This document shows, piece by piece, positions 9,632 to 18,452 of a stretch of 40,642 nt of DNA (position 1 is its first letter; each line of letters starts with the position of its first letter). The notes beneath the pieces are model-generated. The model made no database searches. It was not told where the DNA came from and saw nothing but the letters and a program-made list of their open reading frames with translations. Location: the NCBI GenBank assembly GCA_049999765.1, contig JBNGIQ010009531.1:1-40642 (forward strand), in the 5' to 3' direction. The stretch comes from Phaeoceros laevis (lineage: Eukaryota; Anthocerotophyta; Anthocerotopsida; Notothyladales). Both the position numbers and the translations under genes were made by a program.

Positions 9632-10439
9632 TATGTAAAATGAAAGAGCATATCGGGCATGTGATCATGATCATGGGCCCTACGTTGCAAGGATCTTGGA
9701 TGAAGTCTGAATTCTGGAGGTAGTGTAGGTAGCGGAGCCAGTGGAAAGTTTTGTCATTTCACAGTACAAGCCGGGTCGAAGTGTGTTGTTTCCTGCTGTG
9801 TTGAAGTGTGTTTCCTGCAATTGGGTAGCTCGATTGCCAATGTTCTCATCGTTCTACAAATTACAGCTGTGTCTCAGTCTCCTGATTATTCCAAGCTAAT
9901 ACTGTCTTTCCCGATGATTCTGCCTCCGCCAACATGAAGCCGGCAAACCAAATTCTTAGCTGTTCACAAGGGCGAAGCACCCTTCCAGAACGATGCGGCT
10001 GGTGCTCACAAGCTCCCACGCGTTCTTGCCCATGCTGCATTAACAGGGTCTATAATGTCCCGGTAATATTCTCCACCAAACAGTAACCCTTGCAAATTTA
10101 AGCTATTCTATGTGAGCAATGCAAAAAATCATACTTCTAGTGGCAAAAGTCAAAGAAAGACAACTGATTCCAAATACACTCAAACAGGCCTCATGGAGTC
10201 ATGGGGGTATTTCTGCTCGGGCCCAGGGCAAAGGCCGTACTGGTCCAGTCCCTGGGTTCGGAGTGCTCTCTCTTCCCAGCTTGTGGAGAACCTGGGATCA
10301 TAGTCTTTCCTCGTGTTTTAATGGCTTGACCTAGGAGGTTCTACCCCGAAATCTGGGTCCTGTGTGTTGTTGCTTTGGGTCCTCTTGGTTCGTGAGGAGG
10401 TAGGGATCATTAATTCCTTGCCTACGAGGAAGGCCACCA
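9632..10439 (+). promoter_or_regulatory. upstream region of the receptor-like protein
   Basis: No other gene is seen. Two W-box cores (WRKY sites) lie here: AGTCAA at 10148-10153 (reverse of TTGACT) and TTGACC at 10326-10331. Such sites are frequent by chance, so the regulatory reading is weak. Confidence 0.3.
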
Positions 10440-12521
10440 ATGCTGCTGTTCGTGTTCATGGTGGTTTTGCTCTGTGTGGGAGCACATGGAGCCAATCTGG
10501 TGTCCAGCAGAGAGTTGTTGCTTGCTTTCAGACAAGGTTTGGATGATCGGGACCAGAGTTTGCATAATTGGAACGCGTCGTCCCCCGTTTGCGATTGGAG
10601 GGGAGTGAAATGTACCTCAGGTGGGGATGTGTTAGAGCTCAACTTGACCTCCCTCGACCTAGCCGGCCCTCTGCACCCTGATCTTTGCGGCATCACCACC
10701 TTGCAGGTTTTGCAACTAAGCAACGTATCTATCAATGGAACCTTTCCCAACGGCCTCTTCAACTGCAAAAGCCTGACTTCACTGAAACTGAGGCAAACTG
10801 ACATGGGAGGGCCACTTCCAGATGGCTTCTCCGTCCTTCAAGGCTTGGTTGAGCTGGATTTGGCAGGAAACCGCTTCACTGGGAACTTACCGCCATCGAT
10901 CGGTCGTCTCTCGCAGCTTCAAGTGTTGGACCTTTCGTCAAACTATTTCACTGGAGGAGTTCCAAGCAGTTATGGCAGGCTGAGCACATTGGAGACGTTG
11001 TGTTTGAACGACAACGCCCTTGCTGGCCCTTTCCTTTTAGGTTTTGGCAACCTCACACGGCTGCAATACCTGAAAGCACAGAATAACGGCATGTTGTCTG
11101 GGAGCATCCCTGAATCCATCGGCGTGCTCTCTAAGTTGAGGTATCTTGATCTGACCAACAACAGTTTGACAGGAGCGATCCCGGAGACCGTAAGCAGCCT
11201 CACAAGCTTGGAGTTCCTCTATCTGGGGTACAATCAACTATCTGGAGAAATCCCCCATGGCATCACTCAACTCAAAAGCTTACAAGTCTTGTATCTCTAC
11301 AGCAACTTGCTGACAGGAGATTTCCCTGCAGGCATGGGGAATATGGTGAACATGACAGAATTCGCCGTGCAAGACAACTTCATCACCGGAGCATTTCCTC
11401 AGGAGTGGGGACAGTGGAAGAAGTTGGAGGTGCTCAGCTTGAGCAACAACAGCATCACAGGAAGCATACCCAAGGAGATTGGGGACCTAACAGGGCTGCG
11501 TAACTTGTCAGTGTTCTACAACAGGATGAATGGCACCATTCCTGAAACCCTCGGGGCGAACTCCTTGTTAGAACGACTGGAAGCTGGCTACAACAACTTC
11601 TGGGGCCCTGTTCCTCCTCACCTCTGCGACGGTGGCAAGCTGCACACACTGGCCATCCAGTCCAACTCCTTCTCCGAGGACTTCCCCACCACATATGGGA
11701 ACTGCACCAGCATGACAGGAATCAGCACATCCAACAACTCCATCACCGGCAACCTCCCCACAGGACTATGGGCCAGTCCTGTGCTGGTTTACATCGACAT
11801 TTCATCCAACAACTTCAGTGGCACCATCCCCGGAGAGGTTGGAAATGCTGTGAACCGCTTCACCATGAGGATTGTCAGCAATCAGTTCACTGGCGCTCTC
11901 CCATCTGAGCTGGGGCAGGTGGCTGAGCTGGTGGAGATGAGAGCTGCTAACAACAGGTTTGATGGACCAATCCCGAACTCACTGGGCCATCTGAAGAAAC
12001 TAGCAACTCTGGAGCTGGACTGGAACCGCCTCTCGAGTCCCATCCCTGAAGGCTTGGGCAACTGTTCTCAACTTTCAACTCTCACCCTCTCCCACAACCA
12101 GCTCTCAGGCTCGATCCCAGCTTCGCTTGCCGCCTTGCCGGTGCTCACATTTCTTGATCTTTCTAGCAATCTGCTGACAGGGGAGATCCCGCCGCTGTTC
12201 GGGGAGGTGTCAGCCTTGAGCGAATTCAACTTCTCTGGAAATCAGCTGTCAGGGCCGCTCCCCCCTGCTTACACTGGGGGCCAGTATGCGGCAAGCTTTG
12301 AAGCAAATCCAGGCTTGTGTGGACCTGGCCTGCCAATACTGACAGCATGTTCCAGGCCGAATAGGGAGCACACTGCAGTCTGGATTTGGAGCACATTTGC
12401 AGTGGCTGCCAGTCTGCTCGTTCTGGGATGCTGCTGCCTGTGCAGAAAGTATCGTCTGAACAGGTTGCGTCCATCAAGCAATATTCTTGCTGGTGAACAC
12501 ACGGAGTCCAAGCCTCCCTAG
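10440..12521 (+). CDS. LRR receptor-like protein without kinase
   Basis: Single exon, 693 residues. A hydrophobic signal peptide (about 1-17) is followed by an LRR N-terminal cap with the usual paired Cys (VCDWRGVKC). About twenty 24-residue LRRs of the plant extracellular LxGxIP type come next, then a FEANPGLCG capping segment, one membrane helix (near 645-668, ending LGCCCLCRK) and a short cytoplasmic tail ending ESKPP. It should bind a ligand or co-receptor outside the cell but has no signalling domain. It is closely similar in order and wording to the receptor kinase at 18453-21786 (for example NNSITGNLP and [10 protein letters not shown] in both). The kinase family it derives from is the HAESA/IKU2/RLK7-like subfamily XI. 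It could act as a decoy or a co-receptor. Absence of a spliced kinase exon downstream is supported because an F-box gene follows. Confidence 0.85.
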   Translation: MLLFVFMVVLLCVGAHGANLVSSRELLLAFRQGLDDRDQSLHNWNASSPVCDWRGVKCTSGGDVLELNLTSLDLAGPLHPDLCGITTLQVLQLSNVSINGTFPNGLFNCKSLTSLKLRQTDMGGPLPDGFSVLQGLVELDLAGNRFTGNLPPSIGRLSQLQVLDLSSNYFTGGVPSSYGRLSTLETLCLNDNALAGPFLLGFGNLTRLQYLKAQNNGMLSGSIPESIGVLSKLRYLDLTNNSLTGAIPETVSSLTSLEFLYLGYNQLSGEIPHGITQLKSLQVLYLYSNLLTGDFPAGMGNMVNMTEFAVQDNFITGAFPQEWGQWKKLEVLSLSNNSITGSIPKEIGDLTGLRNLSVFYNRMNGTIPETLGANSLLERLEAGYNNFWGPVPPHLCDGGKLHTLAIQSNSFSEDFPTTYGNCTSMTGISTSNNSITGNLPTGLWASPVLVYIDISSNNFSGTIPGEVGNAVNRFTMRIVSNQFTGALPSELGQVAELVEMRAANNRFDGPIPNSLGHLKKLATLELDWNRLSSPIPEGLGNCSQLSTLTLSHNQLSGSIPASLAALPVLTFLDLSSNLLTGEIPPLFGEVSALSEFNFSGNQLSGPLPPAYTGGQYAASFEANPGLCGPGLPILTACSRPNREHTAVWIWSTFAVAASLLVLGCCCLCRKYRLNRLRPSSNILAGEHTESKPP

Positions 12522-12563
12522 TCGTTCTTGCTTGTAGTTTCAAAAGGGAGAACGACCTCGTGC

Positions 12564-12611
12564 CATGCGGCCCGGACCTTTCGAGGACTGGTTTCCAGGA
12601 CTCGTGCTTTG
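12564..12611 (+). pseudogene. possible relic of juxtamembrane/kinase coding
   Basis: Fifteen codons after the receptor-like protein's TAG stop, in the same frame, the reading HAARTFRGLVSRTRAL resembles [16 protein letters not shown] of the intact kinase paralogue, which occupies the same position after the membrane helix. DNA similarity is strongest over GGCCCGGACCTTTCG. It is short and could be chance, but position, frame and wording agree. Confidence 0.4.
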
Positions 12612-12742
12612 ACCGATTAAGTTATACTGTATATGTGGACGAATTTGTAAAAGGTGTGAACTTTGACGAAACAACCATCGTGCCCGTCGTGACACGTAAC
12701 GCGCTTGGTGCCAGTTGGTGATTTGGGACAGCTCTTAGAATT

Positions 12743-12959
12743 CTTAAAGGAAACCGGCTTGTTATAAAGCCCGCGCTCGCCCCGGGATTATGAGCGTAAT
12801 CCCGCTCCTTTATGGAGATTAGCACCGGGTAGCACATTACTACCAACGCCGGGTAGCACGTTACCAACGCCGGGTAGCACATTATGCCTGCAACTCGCGG
12901 GATTACGCTCATAATCCCGGGGCTCGCGCGGGCCTTATAACTCGCCGCTTCCCTTGAAG
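12743..12959. repeat. large fold-back 1 with 91-bp spacer
   Basis: Arms 12743-12805 and 12897-12959 are inverted copies. The inner 44 bp (12762-12805 and 12897-12940) match at 41 positions, including CCCCGGGATTATGAGCG. The spacer holds three copies of a 21-24-bp unit starting CCGGGTAGCAC at 12825, 12849 and 12870. No coding potential is seen. It resembles a fold-back or MITE insertion. Confidence 0.85.
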
Positions 12960-13043
12960 TATGTTAAAGGAAGGCGGTCGCACTGGGTAGCATTACCCGT
13001 GCTAATGCCATAACCCAGTGCTCCCGGCTTCCTTTAACATACT
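12958..13043. repeat. fold-back 2, abutting fold-back 1
   Basis: AGTATGTTAAAGGAAG (12958-12973) is perfectly inverted at 13028-13043. An inner pair GCACTGGGT (12980-12988) / ACCCAGTGC also matches. The loop contains GGGTAGCATTA, a version of the unit tandemly repeated in fold-back 1, so the two are related. It ends 66 bp before the first possible F-box start codon. Confidence 0.85.
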
Positions 13044-13109
13044 CATGATTTTCGAGCGCGCATTGGCTGACGACAACGGCCTCTTGCGGGCGGGCATTTA
13101 GCACGTAGG

Positions 13110-14714
13110 ATGACGCTTTTTGGGGTCCATTGCCAGCCTTCAAAATGTCTGAACATTGCTTCACAGCGCGTTAGAGCTTTGAGCTGTGGCGCGGCTTGTT
13201 CTTTCGCGTGCAGCCAGGAATCCACCTTGGTTCCAAAATCCTGGTGTGGCCCTAGGGTTGGCCCCAGGGTTGTGTCGATGGAAGGAGGAGGAGGAGGAGC
13301 TGAAAATGATGTGAACCACCTCGACGGGCTGGCGGTGGAAGGAGGCGGTGGCGGAGGAGCTGAAAATGGTGTGAATCACTTCGACAGGCTGCCGGAGGGA
13401 GCTTGGGATGAGATTTTCCGGCGACTGCCACACTTGAGCCGCCTGCACAGCCGCTGTGTTTGTTCCAAGTGGAACAGGTTTCTGAGGCCGCTGCAACAGC
13501 ATCTTCGTTGCCTCAGCTCCAGGCGGCCGGCATCTGGTTTGGCGATGTTCATGGCGGATGACGGAGAGCGGGTGGAGGGCTGGATGTTTGCCCCCGAGGA
13601 GACGGATGCCGGGACCCGTCTGGAAGTGGAATTCCCTCCTGGTTGGACGCCTGAGGCCAACGCGGGAGGCTTCCGGTCGGGTGACCTAGCAGCCTTCTTC
13701 CTTGAGGGCCGCTACTGGGTGGGCAACCCGGTCCACAACAAGTGGGAGAAGGTCCCAGAATCCGTGCTGCACAACAGGTCTTTGCAATTTGACAAGCGCA
13801 GGTTTGAGCTGGTGGTGGATGAAGATGGCTGCCACTACAACATCGTCCAGTTCCGCTTCAATGAGAGCCGGGGAGGAGTTCAGGTCTCCTATTTCCGCGG
13901 CAATGAATGGGTGACTGAAGGGGAAAATGTGAACCCAACTCCTGCGCGAGAGGTGGACAATTGGGTGATGGAGGTCTACAGCTCTAGGACGCGGATGTGG
14001 CGAGCGGGACCGGCTATGAACCGCCCTGTATTCAGGCAGCTGTGTGATTTCTGTGTCTCGGACAGGACCGTCTACTTCCTGGGATGGGCCAGCATTATTC
14101 CTCACCCAGGCGGGGACCTTAGAATTTTGGAGCGCTTCAACAGTGTCGTGGTTTGGGGCTACGACTTGGACAGTGACACACTCGCGGAAGTGTTGCCTGC
14201 AGCTGATTATCGTGGAGGGAAAGAGTTCAGCGGCCTTGGTCCGGTCCAGCTCCACCTGACCTACCCTTCTTCAATGCGGCTTCACGTTTCCAAGCAACCT
14301 GGCCAGGCCGAGCAGAGGCTGGAGTTCAGCATCACGCAAGTAACCTTTGTGACGCGTTCTGATGAGGTTTACCCCACCGACAAACTCTTCAGGTTGCTCT
14401 TGGACCAGCGCAGTCCCTTGGAGGGCAGGTTTTGGTATGTCGAGGGCATGGTGGACATTGATCAGCTCACCGAAGGTGGCCCAGAGGCGGATTTCGTGGC
14501 TGACACCTGGGGTTTGAACTTTGTTGCATACTACCACTACAACGAGGACACTGGCCTTCCTGGACCTCCAAGCACCATGAGCATGCTTCTTCACGAAAGA
14601 GATGACCAGAAATGGGTGCGATGGGAAGTCCCTGGTACTGGTACCACTAGCATACACCTGCAGGATGTGCCTGCAGTATCCGCGTTTCTACCTTGCGAGT
14701 GTTTTCAATGGTGA
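13110..14714 (+). CDS. F-box protein
   Basis: Open frame of 534 codons. An F-box helix set is seen around residues 90-125 (FDRLPEGAWDEIFRRLP, then CVCSKWNRFL), which would bind SKP1 in an SCF ubiquitin ligase. The rest is likely a beta-propeller-type substrate domain of the plant F-box/kelch-like group: Trp-rich strands and a VWGYDLDSDTLAEV strand with the look of an FBA/kelch blade. I cannot name the target. The first 56 residues are Cys-rich and poorly F-box-like, so translation may begin at the second Met (13278, 478 residues), just before a Gly-rich duplicated segment. The upstream region is the fold-back pair, and a hairpin lies just after the stop. Confidence 0.75.
   Translation: MTLFGVHCQPSKCLNIASQRVRALSCGAACSFACSQESTLVPKSWCGPRVGPRVVSMEGGGGGAENDVNHLDGLAVEGGGGGGAENGVNHFDRLPEGAWDEIFRRLPHLSRLHSRCVCSKWNRFLRPLQQHLRCLSSRRPASGLAMFMADDGERVEGWMFAPEETDAGTRLEVEFPPGWTPEANAGGFRSGDLAAFFLEGRYWVGNPVHNKWEKVPESVLHNRSLQFDKRRFELVVDEDGCHYNIVQFRFNESRGGVQVSYFRGNEWVTEGENVNPTPAREVDNWVMEVYSSRTRMWRAGPAMNRPVFRQLCDFCVSDRTVYFLGWASIIPHPGGDLRILERFNSVVVWGYDLDSDTLAEVLPAADYRGGKEFSGLGPVQLHLTYPSSMRLHVSKQPGQAEQRLEFSITQVTFVTRSDEVYPTDKLFRLLLDQRSPLEGRFWYVEGMVDIDQLTEGGPEADFVADTWGLNFVAYYHYNEDTGLPGPPSTMSMLLHERDDQKWVRWEVPGTGTTSIHLQDVPAVSAFLPCECFQW
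13281..13397 (+). repeat. 57-bp in-frame duplication in F-box N-terminus
   Basis: Two successive units encode EGGGGGAENDVNHLDGLAV and EGGGGGGAENGVNHFDRLPE. The second includes the first residues of the F-box, so the duplication copied the domain boundary. Confidence 0.85.
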
Positions 14715-14726
14715 ACTGTCATGAGT

Positions 14727-14785
14727 TGTGGTTGATGGTAAGGAAAATGTCTTACCATAAGGAAAATGTCTTACCATCAACCACA
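14727..14785 (+). repeat. perfect 16-bp hairpin arms in 3-prime UTR
   Basis: TGTGGTTGATGGTAAG (14727-14742) is exactly inverted at 14770-14785. Between and overlapping them AAGGAAAATGTCTTACCAT is directly repeated (14740-14758 and 14759-14777). It lies 12 bp after the F-box stop and would form a stem-loop in the transcript. Confidence 0.9.
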
Positions 14786-15261
14786 GCTGGGAGCTGATGG
14801 CATCTTAGATCATAGCATTCTTCGCTATCATGAAGTCTTGGCTGCTCACCTCAGTCACATCCCTCCGACGACTTTTTTGTGACAGCGGCACTTTTCTCCT
14901 TGGAGACCTGTGCTGGCAACTGAGCCCGGTGTAGCTGCGAGTGTAACTGATTGAATTCACTTGGGAAGATGTGCCAAGGATGGATTAATCACATCTCATG
15001 TCACTCCACATGTGGCAGTTCGATGTGCAGCTACTTCTGCATGGTTATCTTACCCTGTCACAAATCAAAAAGTTGGAAAGATCTGACTGAGGCGAGTGCA
15101 CCAATGTAGACTAGCCTGTAGTGTGCCGCATCCTTCTTGCCTCTGCTGGGCTCACTGCACTTAGCTGAAGGTCCACATTGCCGCTCTGTAGTTGCTCTTC
15201 TCTGTACTCCAGCTTGTTGACATGGCAAAGCTGGAGATCGTGACCTTCAAAGGCGAGAGAT
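14786..15261. other. intergenic, no gene recognised
   Basis: Probably F-box 3-prime flank. Short minus-strand frames continue from the pseudogene block but are not recognisable. Confidence 0.35.
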
Positions 15262-15475
15262 TCACAGGGGCTGTCCTGTGAGATGATGCGGGGTGTGGAA
15301 GTCGGGGTAGACGGCGTTGCAGACAAAGAGAAAGCAGTTGTTTTCTGGCATTAGGCAGCATGAAATCGTGTGGAGAACGTTACTCCTGCCCAGCGAAGTC
15401 CCAGATCGTGGTTCTCCGGTCCAGGTCTTTCCTGAGGACCATAATCTGGAAGCCTCGAGTCCTATCTTCCAACTA
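15262..15475 (-). pseudogene. Roc/Ras-like GTPase fragment
   Basis: On the minus strand TRGFQIMVLRK...IWDFAGQE contains a switch I Thr and the G3 motif DxxG as found in Roc domains of ROCO GTPases (WDFAGQE). A stop follows, and in a shifted frame NVLHTISCCLMPENNCFLFV then AVYPDFHTP continues as the next strand and helix would. There is no G1 P-loop or G4 motif, so it is a broken fragment. It is joined directly to the PPR fragment upstream on the same strand. Confidence 0.55.
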
Positions 15476-16560
15476 TTGGGACGACTGCTCTCCGTGTAAA
15501 GCACCAGCACCTGCACAAGCCTTCAGGAGGCAAACAAATACAACACTGTCTGCTGGGATCAGGCCTTCCTGCTCCATCCTTGCATACAAAGTGAGCGCCT
15601 GTGGATATGAATCATGGGAGTCCTCAGGCCACCACGTCTCTCGTCGCCGAACTGTCCAAACTTCGTACCCTCCTGGTTCTTATGCAACAACAAAACCACA
15701 AACCACAAGTCAGAAAGGAACGGTAAGCAGCAAGAGTACGCTCCAAAGCTTTCAAACGGAGACGCACAGGCAGATACCTCCAGTTTTCCTTAGCCAGTAT
15801 CATGCCGGCAGCAGGTCGCTGCAATCATGCTCGAAGCAGATTGCCGGAATCAGGCTGTTTCGGGATGTGGTTTAAGAAGAAGCTCACAGCATTCCATGCT
15901 ACGGCACCCCTTGTGGACAGACTGTCGAAGACTTTGCACTTTTCTTTTGACGGCCAAAATCTACATACTCATCTATCATGACAGTCCATATCACCGCCTC
16001 CCTTGTGGACATACTGTCAAACACTTTGCGTACATCTTCCAAATGGCCACACTTTACACACATATTTATGCGGCACAGGCTTAGCACTCTGTCACCTTCA
16101 AGCAGTTCTCCTTTTACTCTATTCTTATGAATGCAGCTGCCTGCCCAGCTGTTCAGCCCCGGCACTTGCACAGGTTTCAGGAGACACGCACAAGTAAATC
16201 TGCCTTCCTGCTTCATCTTTGCATACAATCGGAGGAGGGCCTGGGAACCGAGAACCTGCTCAGTACACCCTTTTATCAGGATAGCCCACGTTACCGCATC
16301 CTGAGGGCAGACTGCAAACACTAGGCGTGCATCCTCCAACTGGCCATACTTTGCATACATAGTTACAAGACAAGTTCTCAGTACTACGTCACCTCATAGT
16401 AGTTCTATATCTACGCCCTCTGAATGCAGCTGCCTTCTCTGTTGCAGAGCCTGGAACCAAGGCCACGCTCAGCATTCTCATTTACCATGGAGTCCATGTT
16501 ACCGCATTCCTTTGGTATTCATAGCTAACCTGGAGGACCCACATGGTCCCCCTGCCCCTG
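15476..16560 (-). pseudogene. PPR pseudogene block
   Basis: The minus strand holds degraded PPR units. From high to low coordinate these include MVNENAERGLGS, MYAKYGQLEDARLVF, a second unit with MCVKCGHLEDVRKVFDSMST then VIWTVMID, then RVRSLDSSATRDVVA. The last is QALTLYARMEQEG with FVCLLKACAGAGALHG. Stops and frame changes separate them, and about 200 bp near 15680-15880 is not PPR-like. The wording is close to the intact PPR gene 7 kb downstream, so it is a dead paralogue. Confidence 0.75.
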
Positions 16561-18452
16561 AATGCAGCTGTTCATAGTGGTACCCTTCTGGTAGTGGTAT
16601 GAAACGCTATCGTCATCATCAGTCTCCACATATAGAAAATGCCACGACCGCTGAGGAATGTGGAAGGCAATGATACGATTCAAGCCAGTCCACTGTCCGG
16701 ACAGTCTGGCAGTGCGTGTTTCTGGTAAGAGTCAATTGTAAGACCACTGCAATGAAGTGTCCAATTAGGCAGCCCTTCCTTTATTGGTTTCATCTTTTAA
16801 ATGTTGTGTAGTAAGGCATCAATGTGAGTCCATTGAGCAACCATGAGAATACAACTATTTTTTCCATATTATGTAAATGTCAAACTAACTGTGTATAGCT
16901 TGCGTTCTAACTAACTCACCAACTAGACCACCAATATTGTTGATGCTAGGATATAACACATATTCTGATGACTCCCAGGCCAAATACAAAAGCTCATTCC
17001 CAAAAGTGGATGCTCTTTACTTGGAGGCGGGAGGATTGTAAGGAATATATGTGTAAGGAATATTATCAAATATGCGGATTTTTATTTGAAGGCACAAATA
17101 TGAAAGCCTCATTTCCAAAACTCATGCTCTTAGTTGGAGCATGTGTAAGGAATATTATAAAGTACTTCTTTAATCTGAATAAGATATCAAGCATCATTTT
17201 TGTAACAAATAAAAATCTTGGATGCAATTAAGTTGACTTTGAGTCAATAAAGTTATTGACTAATTTATGCTTGCAAACAAGAAGAACCTAGTTGCCAAAG
17301 CCTAAGCAACCTACCATTCTCTAGGAGCTTGTCCCCTAGCTCTTATGCCTAGATATTCATTTCACACACAAGATGGAAACTTCCAAAGTGTGCACAAACT
17401 TGTACCGGCTTTATATGGAATCCTCTCATTACACGTTGTAAGTTATAACTAGCCCTAATACAATGGAATGGGAATGAAATCATTTTGAAGTTCCAAAGTT
17501 CCACAATCCAAACACCATATAGATGGTAGAAGGTGATTTGAGGGAAAATATCCCAAATAACCATCAATGCAATACCTCGTAGTCTCGGTCCCTCATAGTC
17601 TCGCACCCTCTTAAAAGGCTTATAAAAAGCCAGTTTCTGTTTTGTTAGCCAAACACCGGCCCAAGTTGGGCCAGCATGTGGCTATTTTATCCAGTTATAT
17701 TGTTGTAAGCCAAGGCCCAGGACCACGGGAGTGGCAGTAGCTGGATGTGCTAATCGAGGTGGATATGCACGGTAACATTGACAAGGTACTTCCACCTACC
17801 ACCTCATTCCAAACGGAAAGGAATGGAAGCTCTTCGATGCATAAAAGTGGCCCATAAAAGTAGCCTAGCTGGAAAGCTATTTTGTGTCCCGGCGCTCCTC
17901 AAACCCTGCAGACTTTGACCATGTGGTGGGGACGTGGACGACTTGAACCGAAGGTTCACACGTATCTCTTGTTTGCACGTGTTTCCTCTTTCCTCGTAAG
18001 CCCCCGGTGTCCGTGCCCGCAACTCCCTTCCGCCTCATCCGCAACAGCACCATTGCTGCCATTGCTGGTCTATAAGAACCTGAGCTTTGATTCCGCTCCT
18101 ACGAGTGTTTCTCCAGTGTCAGCGGTGCGCGTTCGCGAAGACTCCAGTCGCTTTGAGGGTTTCTCCGTCTCATCGGCGAGTGCCTAATTCATACTTGTGT
18201 GAACTGGATGGCTGTGGCAACACCTAGCTGAGGAATTTCTTGCTTGCCTGCTCAAATCCTCCTTGAATTTTCCGGCCCTGACAATCTGTTCCTTTGTGCT
18301 GCGCAGAGGCGGCAGCCTCGGGTGGAAGGCGGGCATGGTGGCCATTCCAGGAAGGGGAAGGCCGAGGCTACTCGCATGGCGAGGGGTAGCCGGAGGATAA
18401 GATTCCACGGGGAGGAGGCTGCCGGCGTCAATTGATTGAAGCTTGAAAAGAG
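16561..18452 (+). other. intergenic and receptor-kinase upstream region
   Basis: No gene recognised. An AT-rich part (16740-17660) contains a loosely duplicated segment (about 16986 and 17100) and MITE-like words. TATA-like motifs occur at 17621 (TATAAAAAG) and 18071 (TATAAGA), and a W-box core TTGACC at 17915-17920. Which is the core promoter of the kinase gene cannot be decided. Confidence 0.35.

Noticed and set aside
12743-12959. CRISPR-like reading of the GGGTAGCAC repeats
   Set aside because: Only three units, no regular spacers, inside a palindrome and in a plant nuclear context.
16986-17160. Loose tandem duplication around TGTAAGGAATAT
   Set aside because: Similarity is patchy and AT-rich; it could be chance.
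17400-17880. MITE-like stretch with GGAATGGGAATG and CATTCCAAAC words
   Set aside because: No terminal inverted repeats or target duplications could be delimited.
18244-18435. Upstream ORF before the receptor kinase
   Set aside because: It begins with TTG, not ATG, so there is no good reason to call it translated.
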